From: Streptomyces sp. CB01635
GTDB taxonomy: Bacteria > Actinomycetota > Actinomycetes > Streptomycetales > Streptomycetaceae
Length of the DNA: 64,000 nucleotides
Assembly: GCF_002803065.1 (NCBI RefSeq)
Contig: NZ_NNBL01000003.1
Span: 248,001-312,000 of the forward strand
Reading direction: 5' to 3'
Shown here in pieces: positions 1 to 7,381 of the stretch (position 1 is the stretch's first letter; each line of letters begins with the position of its first letter). The position numbers were made by a program, and so were the translations under genes. The notes under the pieces were generated by a model. That model had not been told where the DNA came from. It was given only the letters and a program-made list of their open reading frames with translations, and did not search any database.

Positions 1-191
1 AACGGCGGCCCGTACTTCGTGCAGAGCAGCGGTCGCATCCGGCACCCTCAGACGGCGGATGACGTCCGGCCCGATTCCTGTCGGACGGCGACAAGGGTCG
101 GGAACCCGCCGGCGCGCACATGGCATGGCCATGAAGGGGGCATTGCAGCGCGATGACAGTCAACCCCCGTCTCTTGAAGGGAGCTTGTCCG
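1..191. other. Upstream region without a recognised gene
   Basis: I see no convincing gene here. The open frames on either strand are low-complexity Arg/Ala/Gly stretches without recognisable motifs. The segment ends in the ribosome binding site of the leader peptide (AAGGGAG, 177-183) and probably holds the promoter of the sulfonate operon. Part of it could be the tail of a gene outside the window. Confidence 0.4.
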
Positions 192-284
192 GTGGATAGC
201 TTCGATGGCATGTGGATCTGCAGGCGGTTCCGGAAGCGGCGGGCCATCGATCTGATGCGCGTCGCCACCGCGGTGTGTAGCTGA
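192..284 (+). CDS. Cys-ending leader peptide of the sulfonate operon (putative attenuator peptide)
   Basis: This 30-codon ORF starts at GTG 192, eight bases after AAGGGAG. An internal in-frame ATG at 210 is the alternative start. The peptide is Arg-rich and carries RRAIDLMRVATAVC near its end, followed by Ser and TGA at 282. Actinobacteria often place short peptides of the form R(H/R)xxDLxRxAxAxC before cysteine and sulfonate assimilation genes, where translation of the terminal Cys codon is thought to sense cysteine supply. The following genes are a sulfonate-type importer and sulfonate-type oxygenases, which fits that role. The peptide is too short for normal gene finders. The start is inferred; the motif is read directly. 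Confidence 0.75.
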   Translation: MDSFDGMWICRRFRKRRAIDLMRVATAVCS

Positions 285-412
285 CCTCCTCTCTGCGCTG
301 AGCCGGGCCCCTCGCCGCCCGGCCGCACCCGTTCGATACCACGGTGTGTGGCTGACCTCCTTGCTGCGCTGAGCCGGGCTGCTCGGCGCCCCGCCGCACC
401 GCACCCGCTCGA
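271..412 (+). repeat. 71-bp imperfect tandem duplication covering the leader end and hairpin
   Basis: Two imperfect copies start at 271 and 342. Both contain CGGTGTGT(A/G)GCTGACCTCCT, a GCGCTGAGCCGGGC block and a run ending CACCCG(T/C)TCGAT. The first copy holds the leader peptide's last Val-Cys codons and stop. The second repeats GTG-TGT-GGC-TGA but has no start codon that I can defend. A third, degenerate partial copy (GCGCTGAGGCGTGCCCCTCG) lies at about 443-465, just before the ABC gene. The duplication therefore doubles the regulatory segment rather than a coding gene. Confidence 0.7.
302..323 (+). terminator. GC-rich hairpin after the leader peptide (attenuator candidate)
   Basis: GCCGGGC at 302-308 pairs perfectly with GCCCGGC at 317-323 around an 8-base loop, starting 17 bases after the leader stop codon. 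There is no U-tract, which is common in high-GC terminators. The placement suits transcription attenuation or ribosome-dependent refolding. The second repeat copy keeps only a weaker version of the stem. Confidence 0.5.
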
Positions 413-481
413 TTCCCTTTTCACGCCTCCCCTCCCTTTCGCCCTGCGCTGAGGCGTGCCCCTCGTCCCGTGAAGGCACGA

Positions 482-1558
482 ATGTCCCCACGTACCGCCA
501 TGCCCGCATCCCTGCGCCTCGGCGCGATGACCGCAGTCGCCGTATCCCTTCTGCTGACCGCGTGTGTGAACAACACGCAATCCACGGCGACCGGCGAGAA
601 CGTCGCGGCGAAGAAGATCCCTGCCAAGGTCTCCGCCGACACCTCTCTGACCGTCGGCGCGCCCGATCTCAAAGTCGCCCTGGAACTGTCGGGTCAGATC
701 CACAAGCTGCCCTTCAAGGTGAAGTGGGCCAATATCAGCGGCGGCCCGCAGTGCTCCGAAGCGTTCCGGGCCGACGCGCTCGACATCTGCTCGGCGGCGG
801 AGATTCCGTCGATCAACGCCCACTGGACGGGCCTGGACACCAAGCTCGTGGCGGCGAAGTTCCGCAAGGATCCGACCGCGTACCCGATCTACGAACTGGG
901 GATCGCTCCGGGCGCACACATCAAGACCCTCGCCGACCTTCGCGGGAAGAAGATCGCCTACAGCCCCGGGCAGGCGCAGGGGGCTCTCGTGCTGCGGATC
1001 CTGAAGAAGGCCGGCCTCACCCAGCAGGACGTCGACCTCGTCGAACTTGCCAGTACCGGTGACGTCTACCCCACCGCTCTGGGAAATCGCCAGGTGGATG
1101 CCGCGCCTATCGCCGACGTCAATATCAAGCGCTATCTGACGAAATACGGCAGGGACGGCGGCACGACCATCAAGCACGGTCTCCGCGATGACCCGGGGCA
1201 CTTGTGGGCGCTCACCGATTCCGTGAGCAATCCGCAGAAGTCCGCTGCCGTAAGAGAACTCATCAAGTTCTGGGCCCGAGCCCAGATCTGGATCGACGAA
1301 CATCCGAAGCAGTGGATCGACGGCTATTACGTCAAGGACCAGGGGCTGAGCAGTGAGGACGGTGAATACCTCGTCGAAAGGTCCGGTCGCCCGGACTTTC
1401 CCGCGGACTGGACCGGCGCCATCGAGCGCCAGCAGCAGACCGTGGACCTGCTGGCGAAGGAGCAGAAGCACAAGGCCTTCGACGCGGGGACCCTCTTCGA
1501 CCGCCGATACGAGCGCGTAGCCGCCGACGCCGTTGCCGGTGAAAGGAAGACACCATGA
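482..1558 (+). CDS. ABC transporter substrate-binding lipoprotein, sulfonate/taurine type
   Basis: This is a 358-residue extracellular binding lipoprotein of the NitT/TauT (SsuA-like) family, delivering an organosulfonate or similar anion to the permease encoded next. A signal peptide runs from about 10 to 27 and ends in the lipobox LLTAC, so Cys28 would be lipidated. The body has typical SsuA-like blocks such as LADLRGKKIAYSPGQAQGA and a GxVYPTALG-type stretch. I chose ATG 482 because GAAGG lies just upstream; GTG 470 is in frame but lacks a good ribosome binding site. The stop overlaps the permease start by four bases, so the genes are translationally coupled. Substrate specificity is inferred from the cysteine-type leader and the downstream oxygenases. 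Confidence 0.85.
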   Translation: MSPRTAMPASLRLGAMTAVAVSLLLTACVNNTQSTATGENVAAKKIPAKVSADTSLTVGAPDLKVALELSGQIHKLPFKVKWANISGGPQCSEAFRADALDICSAAEIPSINAHWTGLDTKLVAAKFRKDPTAYPIYELGIAPGAHIKTLADLRGKKIAYSPGQAQGALVLRILKKAGLTQQDVDLVELASTGDVYPTALGNRQVDAAPIADVNIKRYLTKYGRDGGTTIKHGLRDDPGHLWALTDSVSNPQKSAAVRELIKFWARAQIWIDEHPKQWIDGYYVKDQGLSSEDGEYLVERSGRPDFPADWTGAIERQQQTVDLLAKEQKHKAFDAGTLFDRRYERVAADAVAGERKTP

Positions 1559-2427
1559 GCACCACGGCTTTCGACCAGAGGGCGGCGACCGCGACCGCGA
1601 CGGCGACGGACGACGCCGCGGTCTCCTCTCCTCGCCTTCGACCACGGGCAAGCAAGAGGATGGGGCCGGGCCGCCCCATCCCCTACGGCTGGGCGCTCGG
1701 CCCGCTGCTGCTCCTCGCGGTGTGGGCGGCCGGCTCCGGCATCGGACTCATCGACGCCCGCAGTCTGCCCGCACCCTGGACCATCGCCGGTACCGCGGGC
1801 GACCTCATCGCCGACGGCAGGCTGCAGTCCAACTTCTCGACCTCCGCCGGGCGCGCCCTGCTCGGCCTGGTCTTCGGCACGGCCGCGGGTCTGCTGCTCG
1901 CGCTCGTCTCCGGACTGAGCCGCCTCGGCGAGGGGATCGTCGACGGGCCGGTACAGATCAAGCGGGCGATCCCCTCACTGGCACTGATCCCTCTGCTCGT
2001 CCTCTGGTTCGGCATCGGCGAGACGATGAAGGTCATCACGATCGCGCTCGGCGTCTTCGTCCCGGTCTACATCCACACCCACAACGGGCTGCGGTCCATC
2101 GACAGCCGCTATTCCGAACTCGCCGAGACGGTGCGGCTGAGCAGGATCCAGTTCGTCCGGCATGTCGTCCTGCCGGGTGCGCTGCCCGGGTTCCTGCTCG
2201 GACTGCGGTTCGCGGTGACCGCCGCCTGGCTGGCGCTGGTCGTCGTCGAGCAGGTCAACGCCACCAGTGGCATCGGCTACATGATGGAGCTCGCGCGGAC
2301 CTACGGACAGACGGACGTGATCATCGTCGGCCTCGTCGTGTACGGACTCCTCGGGCTTGTCTCCGACGCCCTCGTACGGCTCGTGGAGAGGAGGACCCTG
2401 TCATGGCGGCGGACGCTGGCGGGCTGA
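1555..2427 (+). CDS. ABC transporter permease, SsuC/TauC type
   Basis: This 290-residue inner-membrane permease has about six hydrophobic segments after a long Ala/Thr-rich cytoplasmic N-terminus containing an (AT)n run. The EAA-type ATPase-docking loop is visible as ELAETVRLSRIQFVRHVVLP around residues 187-206, followed by GALPGFLLGLRFAV. This matches binding-protein-dependent permeases for sulfonates, taurine and nitrate. It overlaps the lipoprotein gene by four bases and the ATPase gene by 25 bases, so the three form one transporter unit. Confidence 0.9.
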   Translation: MSTTAFDQRAATATATATDDAAVSSPRLRPRASKRMGPGRPIPYGWALGPLLLLAVWAAGSGIGLIDARSLPAPWTIAGTAGDLIADGRLQSNFSTSAGRALLGLVFGTAAGLLLALVSGLSRLGEGIVDGPVQIKRAIPSLALIPLLVLWFGIGETMKVITIALGVFVPVYIHTHNGLRSIDSRYSELAETVRLSRIQFVRHVVLPGALPGFLLGLRFAVTAAWLALVVVEQVNATSGIGYMMELARTYGQTDVIIVGLVVYGLLGLVSDALVRLVERRTLSWRRTLAG

Positions 2428-3146
2428 CCGCGACCGAGGACCGCACGACGGTCAGCATCAAGGATCTGGTACGCACGCTCGGCGGGCGCCGCGTGCTCGA
2501 CGACCTCGAACTGAGCATCGCCCCGGGCGAGTTCGTAGCCCTGCTCGGACGCAGTGGCTCCGGCAAGAGCACCCTGCTGAGGGCGCTGGCCGGCCTCGAC
2601 CACGACGTGGCGGGAAGCGGTGAACTGGCCGCCCCCGATGACGTGTCAGTGGTCTTCCAGGACGCGAGGCTGCTGCCGTGGAAGCGGCTGCTGGAGAACG
2701 TGGTTCTGGGCCTGCCCGGCCCGGACGCCGAACAGCGGGGCCGCACCGCCCTCGCCGAAGTCGGCCTCGAAGGCCGCGAGCGGGCCTGGCCCGTCGAGCT
2801 GTCCGGCGGCGAGCAGCAGCGGGTCTCGCTCGCCCGCTCCCTCGTCCGTGAGCCCCAACTCCTGCTCGCGGACGAGCCGTTCGGGGCACTCGACGCCCTC
2901 ACCCGCATCCGGATGCACACGCTGCTGCGGCAGCTGTGCGAGCGACACCGGCCCGCCGTGCTGCTGGTCACCCACGACGTCGACGAGGCCATCGCCCTGG
3001 CCGACCGGGTGGCTGTCCTCGACGAGGGCCGGATCGCGGTCGACATCCCGGTCGACCTCCCCGCGCCGCGCAGACACGGCGGCCCGGAGTACGCGGCACT
3101 GCGGGATCGCCTGCTCGCCCGCCTCGGCGTGGAAGCAGCCGGCTGA
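2403..3146 (+). CDS. ABC transporter ATP-binding protein, SsuB/TauB type
   Basis: This 247-residue cytoplasmic ATPase powers the preceding permease. All nucleotide-binding motifs are intact: Walker A GRSGSGKST, Q-loop VVFQDARLLPW, signature LSGGEQQRVSLARSL, Walker B LLLADEPFGALD and the H-loop LVTHDVDEA. The LLPW after the Q-loop is characteristic of the SsuB/NrtD group. I place the start at ATG 2403, inside the end of the permease gene; the open frame runs further upstream but that part is the shadow of the permease. Confidence 0.9.
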   Translation: MAADAGGLTATEDRTTVSIKDLVRTLGGRRVLDDLELSIAPGEFVALLGRSGSGKSTLLRALAGLDHDVAGSGELAAPDDVSVVFQDARLLPWKRLLENVVLGLPGPDAEQRGRTALAEVGLEGRERAWPVELSGGEQQRVSLARSLVREPQLLLADEPFGALDALTRIRMHTLLRQLCERHRPAVLLVTHDVDEAIALADRVAVLDEGRIAVDIPVDLPAPRRHGGPEYAALRDRLLARLGVEAAG

Positions 3147-3149
3147 CCG

Positions 3150-3231
3150 CCCCGACCGGGGGAGCCCAGCACGTTTCACCCCGGCCGTCGGCTTACCGTC
3201 CCCCGACCAGGGGGCCAGAACGTCTCACCCC
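3150..3231. repeat. Two direct copies of a hairpin-bearing 31-33-bp repeat between the ABC ATPase and TauD-like genes
   Basis: Copy 1 spans 3150-3182 and copy 2 spans 3201-3231. They share CCCCGACC(G/A)GGGG, then A(G/A)CACGT-like bases and TCACCCC. Each copy can fold a short CCCC/GGGG stem. They fill most of the 123-bp gap before the dioxygenase gene and could stabilise or terminate the upstream mRNA. No function is proven. Confidence 0.6.
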
Positions 3232-3269
3232 CCGGCACGACCCGCACCGTACAAAGAGGAGAAGAAGCC

Positions 3270-4094
3270 ATGACCGCCGTCGCCACTTTCGACATCCTCA
3301 GGGCAGGACCGCGCTTCGGCGCGGAGATCACCGGCATCGACTTGACGGCCCCCGTCGACAAAACCACCGCCGACGCACTGCGGCAGGCCTTCCAGGACCA
3401 CAAGGTGCTGGTCTTCCGTGGCCAGCACCTGACACCCGATCAGCACGTCGCCGCCGTTCGGATCTTCGCCGAACCCTTCGACCACCCGACCGCCGCGAAG
3501 GACGATGCCAATCCGCTGGTCTACCCGTACAACGTGCGGCAGACCGGCAAGGCCAGCACGTGGCACATCGGCGGCCTGTGGCGTGACCCGGTCTTCGCCA
3601 TCGAGTCGCTGACGTACGAGGTGGTGCCCGAGCTGGGCGGCCACACGCTGTGGGCGGATCTGCAGGCGGCGTACGACGATCTGTCGGAGCCGTTCAAGGA
3701 GCTCCTGGAGTCCGTGAGCGCGGTGTACGACGGCAACGCGGAGAACTACGCGCAGGGCAGCAAGAGGACCGCGAGCGGACCGACCGTCGAGCACCCGGTC
3801 GTTCTGGCCCATCCGGCCACCGGCCGCAAGGGCCTGTTCATCAGCACCTCGGCGATCGGCCTCACCGGTGTGACCCCCGCGGAGAGCAAGGTGCTGCTCG
3901 ACCACCTGCTGCGGCACGCCTCCTCGCCGAACCACACCATCCGCTTCGGCTGGCAGCCCGGCGACTTCGTCCTCTGGGACAACCGCGCCACCTGGCACTA
4001 CGCCGTCGACGACTACGGCGACGGGGCGCGCGTCTACCGCAAGGTCATCGGCGTGGAGCCGGAGGCGGGCCGCGTGCCGGGGGCTCGTCCCTGA
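3270..4094 (+). CDS. TauD/TfdA-family Fe(II)/2-oxoglutarate enzyme with HxG in place of HxD
   Basis: The 274-residue protein follows the taurine dioxygenase (TauD) fold order: N-terminal GPRFGAEITGIDL, the VFRGQHLTPDQH strand, the first metal site, ELGGHTLWADLQAAYDDLS, and the C-terminal WDNRATWHYAVDDY. His99 and His243 are the expected iron ligands and Arg254 is placed to bind 2-oxoglutarate. The carboxylate of the facial triad is missing: TWHIGGLWRD gives His99-Ile-Gly101, where E. coli TauD has His99-Thr-Asp101. Gly or Ala at this position is the hallmark of iron/2OG halogenases (SyrB2, WelO5, BesD). Alternatives are a dead enzyme or one using the nearby Asp106. The ribosome binding site is AGAGGAG. 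It lies in the sulfonate operon, so a C-S-cleaving ancestor is likely. Confidence 0.8.
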   Translation: MTAVATFDILRAGPRFGAEITGIDLTAPVDKTTADALRQAFQDHKVLVFRGQHLTPDQHVAAVRIFAEPFDHPTAAKDDANPLVYPYNVRQTGKASTWHIGGLWRDPVFAIESLTYEVVPELGGHTLWADLQAAYDDLSEPFKELLESVSAVYDGNAENYAQGSKRTASGPTVEHPVVLAHPATGRKGLFISTSAIGLTGVTPAESKVLLDHLLRHASSPNHTIRFGWQPGDFVLWDNRATWHYAVDDYGDGARVYRKVIGVEPEAGRVPGARP

Positions 4095-4670
4095 ATGCTC
4101 CCGGGAGAAGACCGCGCCGCCCGGCGTGTGCTGCTGGTCTGCCTGGCCGCGGGCGCGACGACCTTGCTGGACCAGGCAGTTCTGAGCATCGTGGTGCCGA
4201 GCATCGGGTGGTCCTTCAGGGCGGGCGCCGGCGAGTGCAGTGGATCGTGGCCGGATACTCGCCGGCTTTCGGTCTGGCGCTCGTCCCGGGTGGCAGCCTC
4301 GGCGACGCGCACGGGCGCATGCGGTTCTTCCTTGCCGGCGTGGCCGTCTTCCTCCTCGCGAGGGGTGACGGCCGCGTCCGGCGGCGGGCCCGGCACACTG
4401 ATCGCCGCGCGACTGGTGCAAGGCGCCGCTGCGGGGCTCGTCAACTACGAGGTGATCGGCACCCTGCAGATGGCGCGGCGGACAAGCGGCAGCGGTCTGC
4501 CTCAGCGCGGTCCCGGCGGTGTATCTCCACTCCGCGCCGCCGCCCTGGGAGGCAACGGTCCCCGGTCCGCGTACGCCCTCGCCTCGTGTGTCTGCGCCGG
4601 GCTGCTCGCGGTGGCTCTCGTGCTGTCACGACGGCGCGGGGCCGCGTGCTGAAAGAAGCCCTCCACAGCT
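4095..4670 (+). pseudogene. Remnant of a DHA2-type MFS transporter (frameshifted, internally deleted)
   Basis: Recognisable fragments of a drug/H+ antiporter lie in different frames. LLDQAVLSIVVPSI is the TM1 region in one frame at about 4170-4210. WIVAGYSPAFGLALVPGG continues TM2 in another frame from about 4237. LIAARLVQGAAAGLVNYEVIG (TM4) returns to the first frame from about 4398, and a C-terminal-like VCAGLLAVALVLSRR ends it near 4640. A full protein of this family has about 450-500 residues, so roughly 300 are missing. At least two frameshifts plus the large deletion make this a clear pseudogene. It sits inside an otherwise intact sulfonate operon. Confidence 0.8.
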
Positions 4671-4776
4671 CCCGGTAAGAACTCGAACTCGTCAAACCCC
4701 AGGGCCACTTGTTCCCGCACACGGCTACCGGACGGCTCCCCACCAACCCGCCACGGCCCGAACAACGATCGGAAGC

Positions 4777-5850
4777 ATGATGACCCCGCAATTCCTCTGG
4801 TACATCCCCAACACCGTCCAGCCGGGACACCGCGGTGACGACACCACATCCGGCTGGGGGTCCATCGAGTACTCGACCGAACTCGCCCACACGGCGGAAG
4901 CCCACGGCTGGGACGGCGCCCTGCTCGGCACCGGATGGGGACGCCCGGACACCTTCACCGTCGCCACCGCCCTGGCCGCGCGCACCACGACGTTCAAGCC
5001 CCTGATCGCCGTCCGCCCCGGCTACTGGCAGCCCGCGAACTTCGCCAGTGCGGCCGCCACTCTCGACCAGCTCAGCCGCGGCCGCGTCCTGGTCAACATC
5101 GTCAGCGGCCTGGACACCCCGGCCGCCTACGGCGACACCACCGTCGACCCCGCCGCTCGCTACGCCCGCACCCAGGAGTTCCTGCACCTCGTACGCCGCC
5201 TGTGGACCGAGGAGAACGTCACCTTCCACGGCGAGCACTTCCAGGTCACCGGTTCCACGGTCAGCCCGCGCCCCTATGCCACCGCCGAGCGGGCCCATCC
5301 GACCCTCTACTTCGGCGGCGCGTCAGAAGCCGCCGAACGCGTCTCGGCGGCCGAAGCCGATGTGCAGCTCTTCTGGGGCGAACCGCTCGACGGAATCGCC
5401 GAACGCATCGCTCGCCTGAAGGAGTTGAGCGGGCGGGTGGGGCGCCGCCATGTGCCGCTGGAGTACGGTCTGCGGATCACCACCGTGGTACGCGACACCA
5501 CGGAGGAGGCGTGGCGCGCGGCGGAGGAGAAAGTCGCGAAAATGGCGGCCGACGCGGGCGAGATCGACACCTGGACGGGCAACCGCAGAACAGCGGTCGG
5601 CCAACGGCGGCTGCTCGACCTCACCGAACGCGGCGAGGTCCTCGACACCTGCCTGTACACCGCGCCGGGCAGGTTCGGTGGTGGGGGAGCGGCGACCACG
5701 TGGCTCGTCGGCTCACCCGACGACGTGGCTGCGGCGCTCAACGCCTACCGTGCGCTCGGCATCACGCACTTCGTGCTGTCGGATACCCCCTACAAGGAGG
5801 AGACCAGCCGGATCGGTGACCAACTGCTGCTCAGGCTGCGGGAAGCGTGA
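4777..5850 (+). CDS. LLM-class flavin-dependent monooxygenase, SsuD-like alkanesulfonate monooxygenase
   Basis: This 357-residue cytoplasmic FMNH2-dependent oxygenase resembles alkanesulfonate monooxygenase SsuD, which releases sulfite from sulfonates. Family blocks include DQLSRGRVLVNIVSG, RYARTQEFLHLVRRLWTEE, HPTLYFGGASEAAERV, the WGEPLDGIAERI stretch and the C-terminal ALGITHFVLSD. Where E. coli SsuD has Arg226-Leu-His228, this protein reads RIT (in YGLRITTVVRDT), so the His is replaced. Substrate range may therefore differ, for example another organosulfur compound. No flavin reductase gene is visible in the window. Start ATG 4777 (or the adjacent ATG 4780) follows GGAAG; longer in-frame upstream sequence overlaps the MFS remnant and looks non-coding. 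Confidence 0.85.
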   Translation: MMTPQFLWYIPNTVQPGHRGDDTTSGWGSIEYSTELAHTAEAHGWDGALLGTGWGRPDTFTVATALAARTTTFKPLIAVRPGYWQPANFASAAATLDQLSRGRVLVNIVSGLDTPAAYGDTTVDPAARYARTQEFLHLVRRLWTEENVTFHGEHFQVTGSTVSPRPYATAERAHPTLYFGGASEAAERVSAAEADVQLFWGEPLDGIAERIARLKELSGRVGRRHVPLEYGLRITTVVRDTTEEAWRAAEEKVAKMAADAGEIDTWTGNRRTAVGQRRLLDLTERGEVLDTCLYTAPGRFGGGGAATTWLVGSPDDVAAALNAYRALGITHFVLSDTPYKEETSRIGDQLLLRLREA

Positions 5851-6137
5851 AGGCAGGCAATCCGTCATCACTCCGGGCATGGCGCTTTCAGCCGACCAGC
5901 CCTCCCAGGCGGCAAGTGACGGTGCACTTCACTCAAGGCTGCGCTGCACACCGCGTCCGGCGCCCTATCCGGATGCGGGCACCGAGCCTGTCGTCTGTCT
6001 GGTGGCAGAGCCCCCCGCTGGGGAGTCGAGCTGTGTAGCGCCGGAGCCTCGGGTCGAAGAGCCGGATGATGCGCAGCATGCGCAGGAGGCGATGCCGCCC
6101 CTGTCCACCCACTGACTCCTGTTGGAGATGACGGTGT

Positions 6138-7322
6138 CTAAGCGTGCGGCCCTACCGTCACCTCTCCCACCGTCAACTCCACCGGTCCTTCAGCCACTTC
6201 GCCGATGCGCGTTGTCTGCCGCTCCAGTTCCTCCAGCTGCCCGGCCGTCAGCCTCTCCAGCGGCTCGACGGTGACCGTGATGCGCTTCCCCGAACGGCGT
6301 TGGTGCCACACCCCGGCCACTGCCCCGTCCACCAGCAGCAGCGGATAGTTTCCGGCCTGGCCCCCCGCCAGAGCGCGCTCGAAGGCCCTTCCCGGGAAGA
6401 GCAGTTCGCGCGGTTGCGAGGCGATCCCGAAGGCGTCGAAGTAGGGGAGGAGCCGCACCCCTTCAGCCCCTTCTCCCGCCCCCGGGAACTCGGTGTCCCC
6501 GGCGGCCACCCACGCCTCCCCGACTCCCTCGAAGTCGACCTCCTCGATCTCCCCGCCCCGGGTCAGCTCCCCGAAGAGTGTGTTCGCCCAACCTCTTGGT
6601 GCGGCAAGCCACTTGGCGAAATGCTGCGGGGTGGCCGGGCCGTACGCGTACAGGTAGCGGCGTACGAGCTCGGAGAGCGCCGTGTTCTGCTCCATCGGGA
6701 CCGCGCCGGGGTTCGTGTACGTCACCTTCCGCCCCCGGTTCGGTCCGAAGGCGAGCACCCCGCGGTGCGCCGCCGTGTGCATCACCTGCCGCCAGCGCGG
6801 CCACATGCCCTGGAAGGCGGGAACGACGGGGTCACCGGCCCAGGCCCCGGTCCGCGCCACGATGGCATCCGTCAGCTCGTCGGCGGTCAACTCCGTGCCG
6901 GACAGGGCCTCTCCGGCGGCCACTACGACCGCGTCGGTCTGTGCCGTTGTGAGCCGGATGTCCTTGGAGAGCTGACCGACCCGGCCGGGGATCGCGGAGA
7001 GCGCGCCGGTCCACATCGGCACGTCCGTAGCGGCCAGCAGATGCACGGTGCCGCGCGGGCCGTACGTCTTGACCAGTGACCGCTCCTCCCACAGTGCACG
7101 ACGCACATCGGCGCGCGTCGCCCCTTCGACGCGCAGCCCGAGGGAGAGCTCGGCGGCCGACAGCACCTGGGCGTGCGCGCCCAGCATTACGCCGGCGAGC
7201 AAAGGGGTGGCCGTGGGGGAGGCGGGGACCGGTGCGGCCAGGCCCTGGCGCTCGATACGGCGGGCGTTCGCCCCGGACCAGCTCACGGTGGGTGTCGGCA
7301 TACGCCTGACGCTAACCGTCAT
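6138..7322 (-). CDS. Winged-helix DNA-binding protein of the AlkZ/YcaQ (HTH_42) DNA glycosylase-like family
   Basis: The 394-residue protein matches the HTH_42 family, which includes AlkZ (azinomycin resistance) and YcaQ, glycosylases that unhook bulky or crosslinked bases. An N-terminal helical block contains LGAHAQVLSAAELSLGLRV at about 47-65; the family's catalytic Gln-x-Gln position reads His-Ala-Gln here. Then come LVKTYGPRGTVHLLAATD, WPRWRQVMHTAAHRG, a winged-helix stretch YLYAYGPATPQHFAKWLA, and a C-terminal beta domain with the LLPYFDAFG and LLLVDGAVAGVWHQRRSGKR blocks, all typical. It stands alone and is convergent with the monooxygenase gene. Actual glycosylase activity is not provable from sequence. 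Confidence 0.75.
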   Translation of the reverse strand: MTVSVRRMPTPTVSWSGANARRIERQGLAAPVPASPTATPLLAGVMLGAHAQVLSAAELSLGLRVEGATRADVRRALWEERSLVKTYGPRGTVHLLAATDVPMWTGALSAIPGRVGQLSKDIRLTTAQTDAVVVAAGEALSGTELTADELTDAIVARTGAWAGDPVVPAFQGMWPRWRQVMHTAAHRGVLAFGPNRGRKVTYTNPGAVPMEQNTALSELVRRYLYAYGPATPQHFAKWLAAPRGWANTLFGELTRGGEIEEVDFEGVGEAWVAAGDTEFPGAGEGAEGVRLLPYFDAFGIASQPRELLFPGRAFERALAGGQAGNYPLLLVDGAVAGVWHQRRSGKRITVTVEPLERLTAGQLEELERQTTRIGEVAEGPVELTVGEVTVGPHA

Positions 7323-7381
7323 CTAGGCCAGAAGCTGTCCGCCTTGAGCACTACGGCAGTTCCGACAGCTCACGCACCCGT

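Noticed and set aside
271..465. CRISPR-like array
   Set aside because: Only two and a half imperfect 71-bp units, no unique spacers of equal length, and no cas genes.
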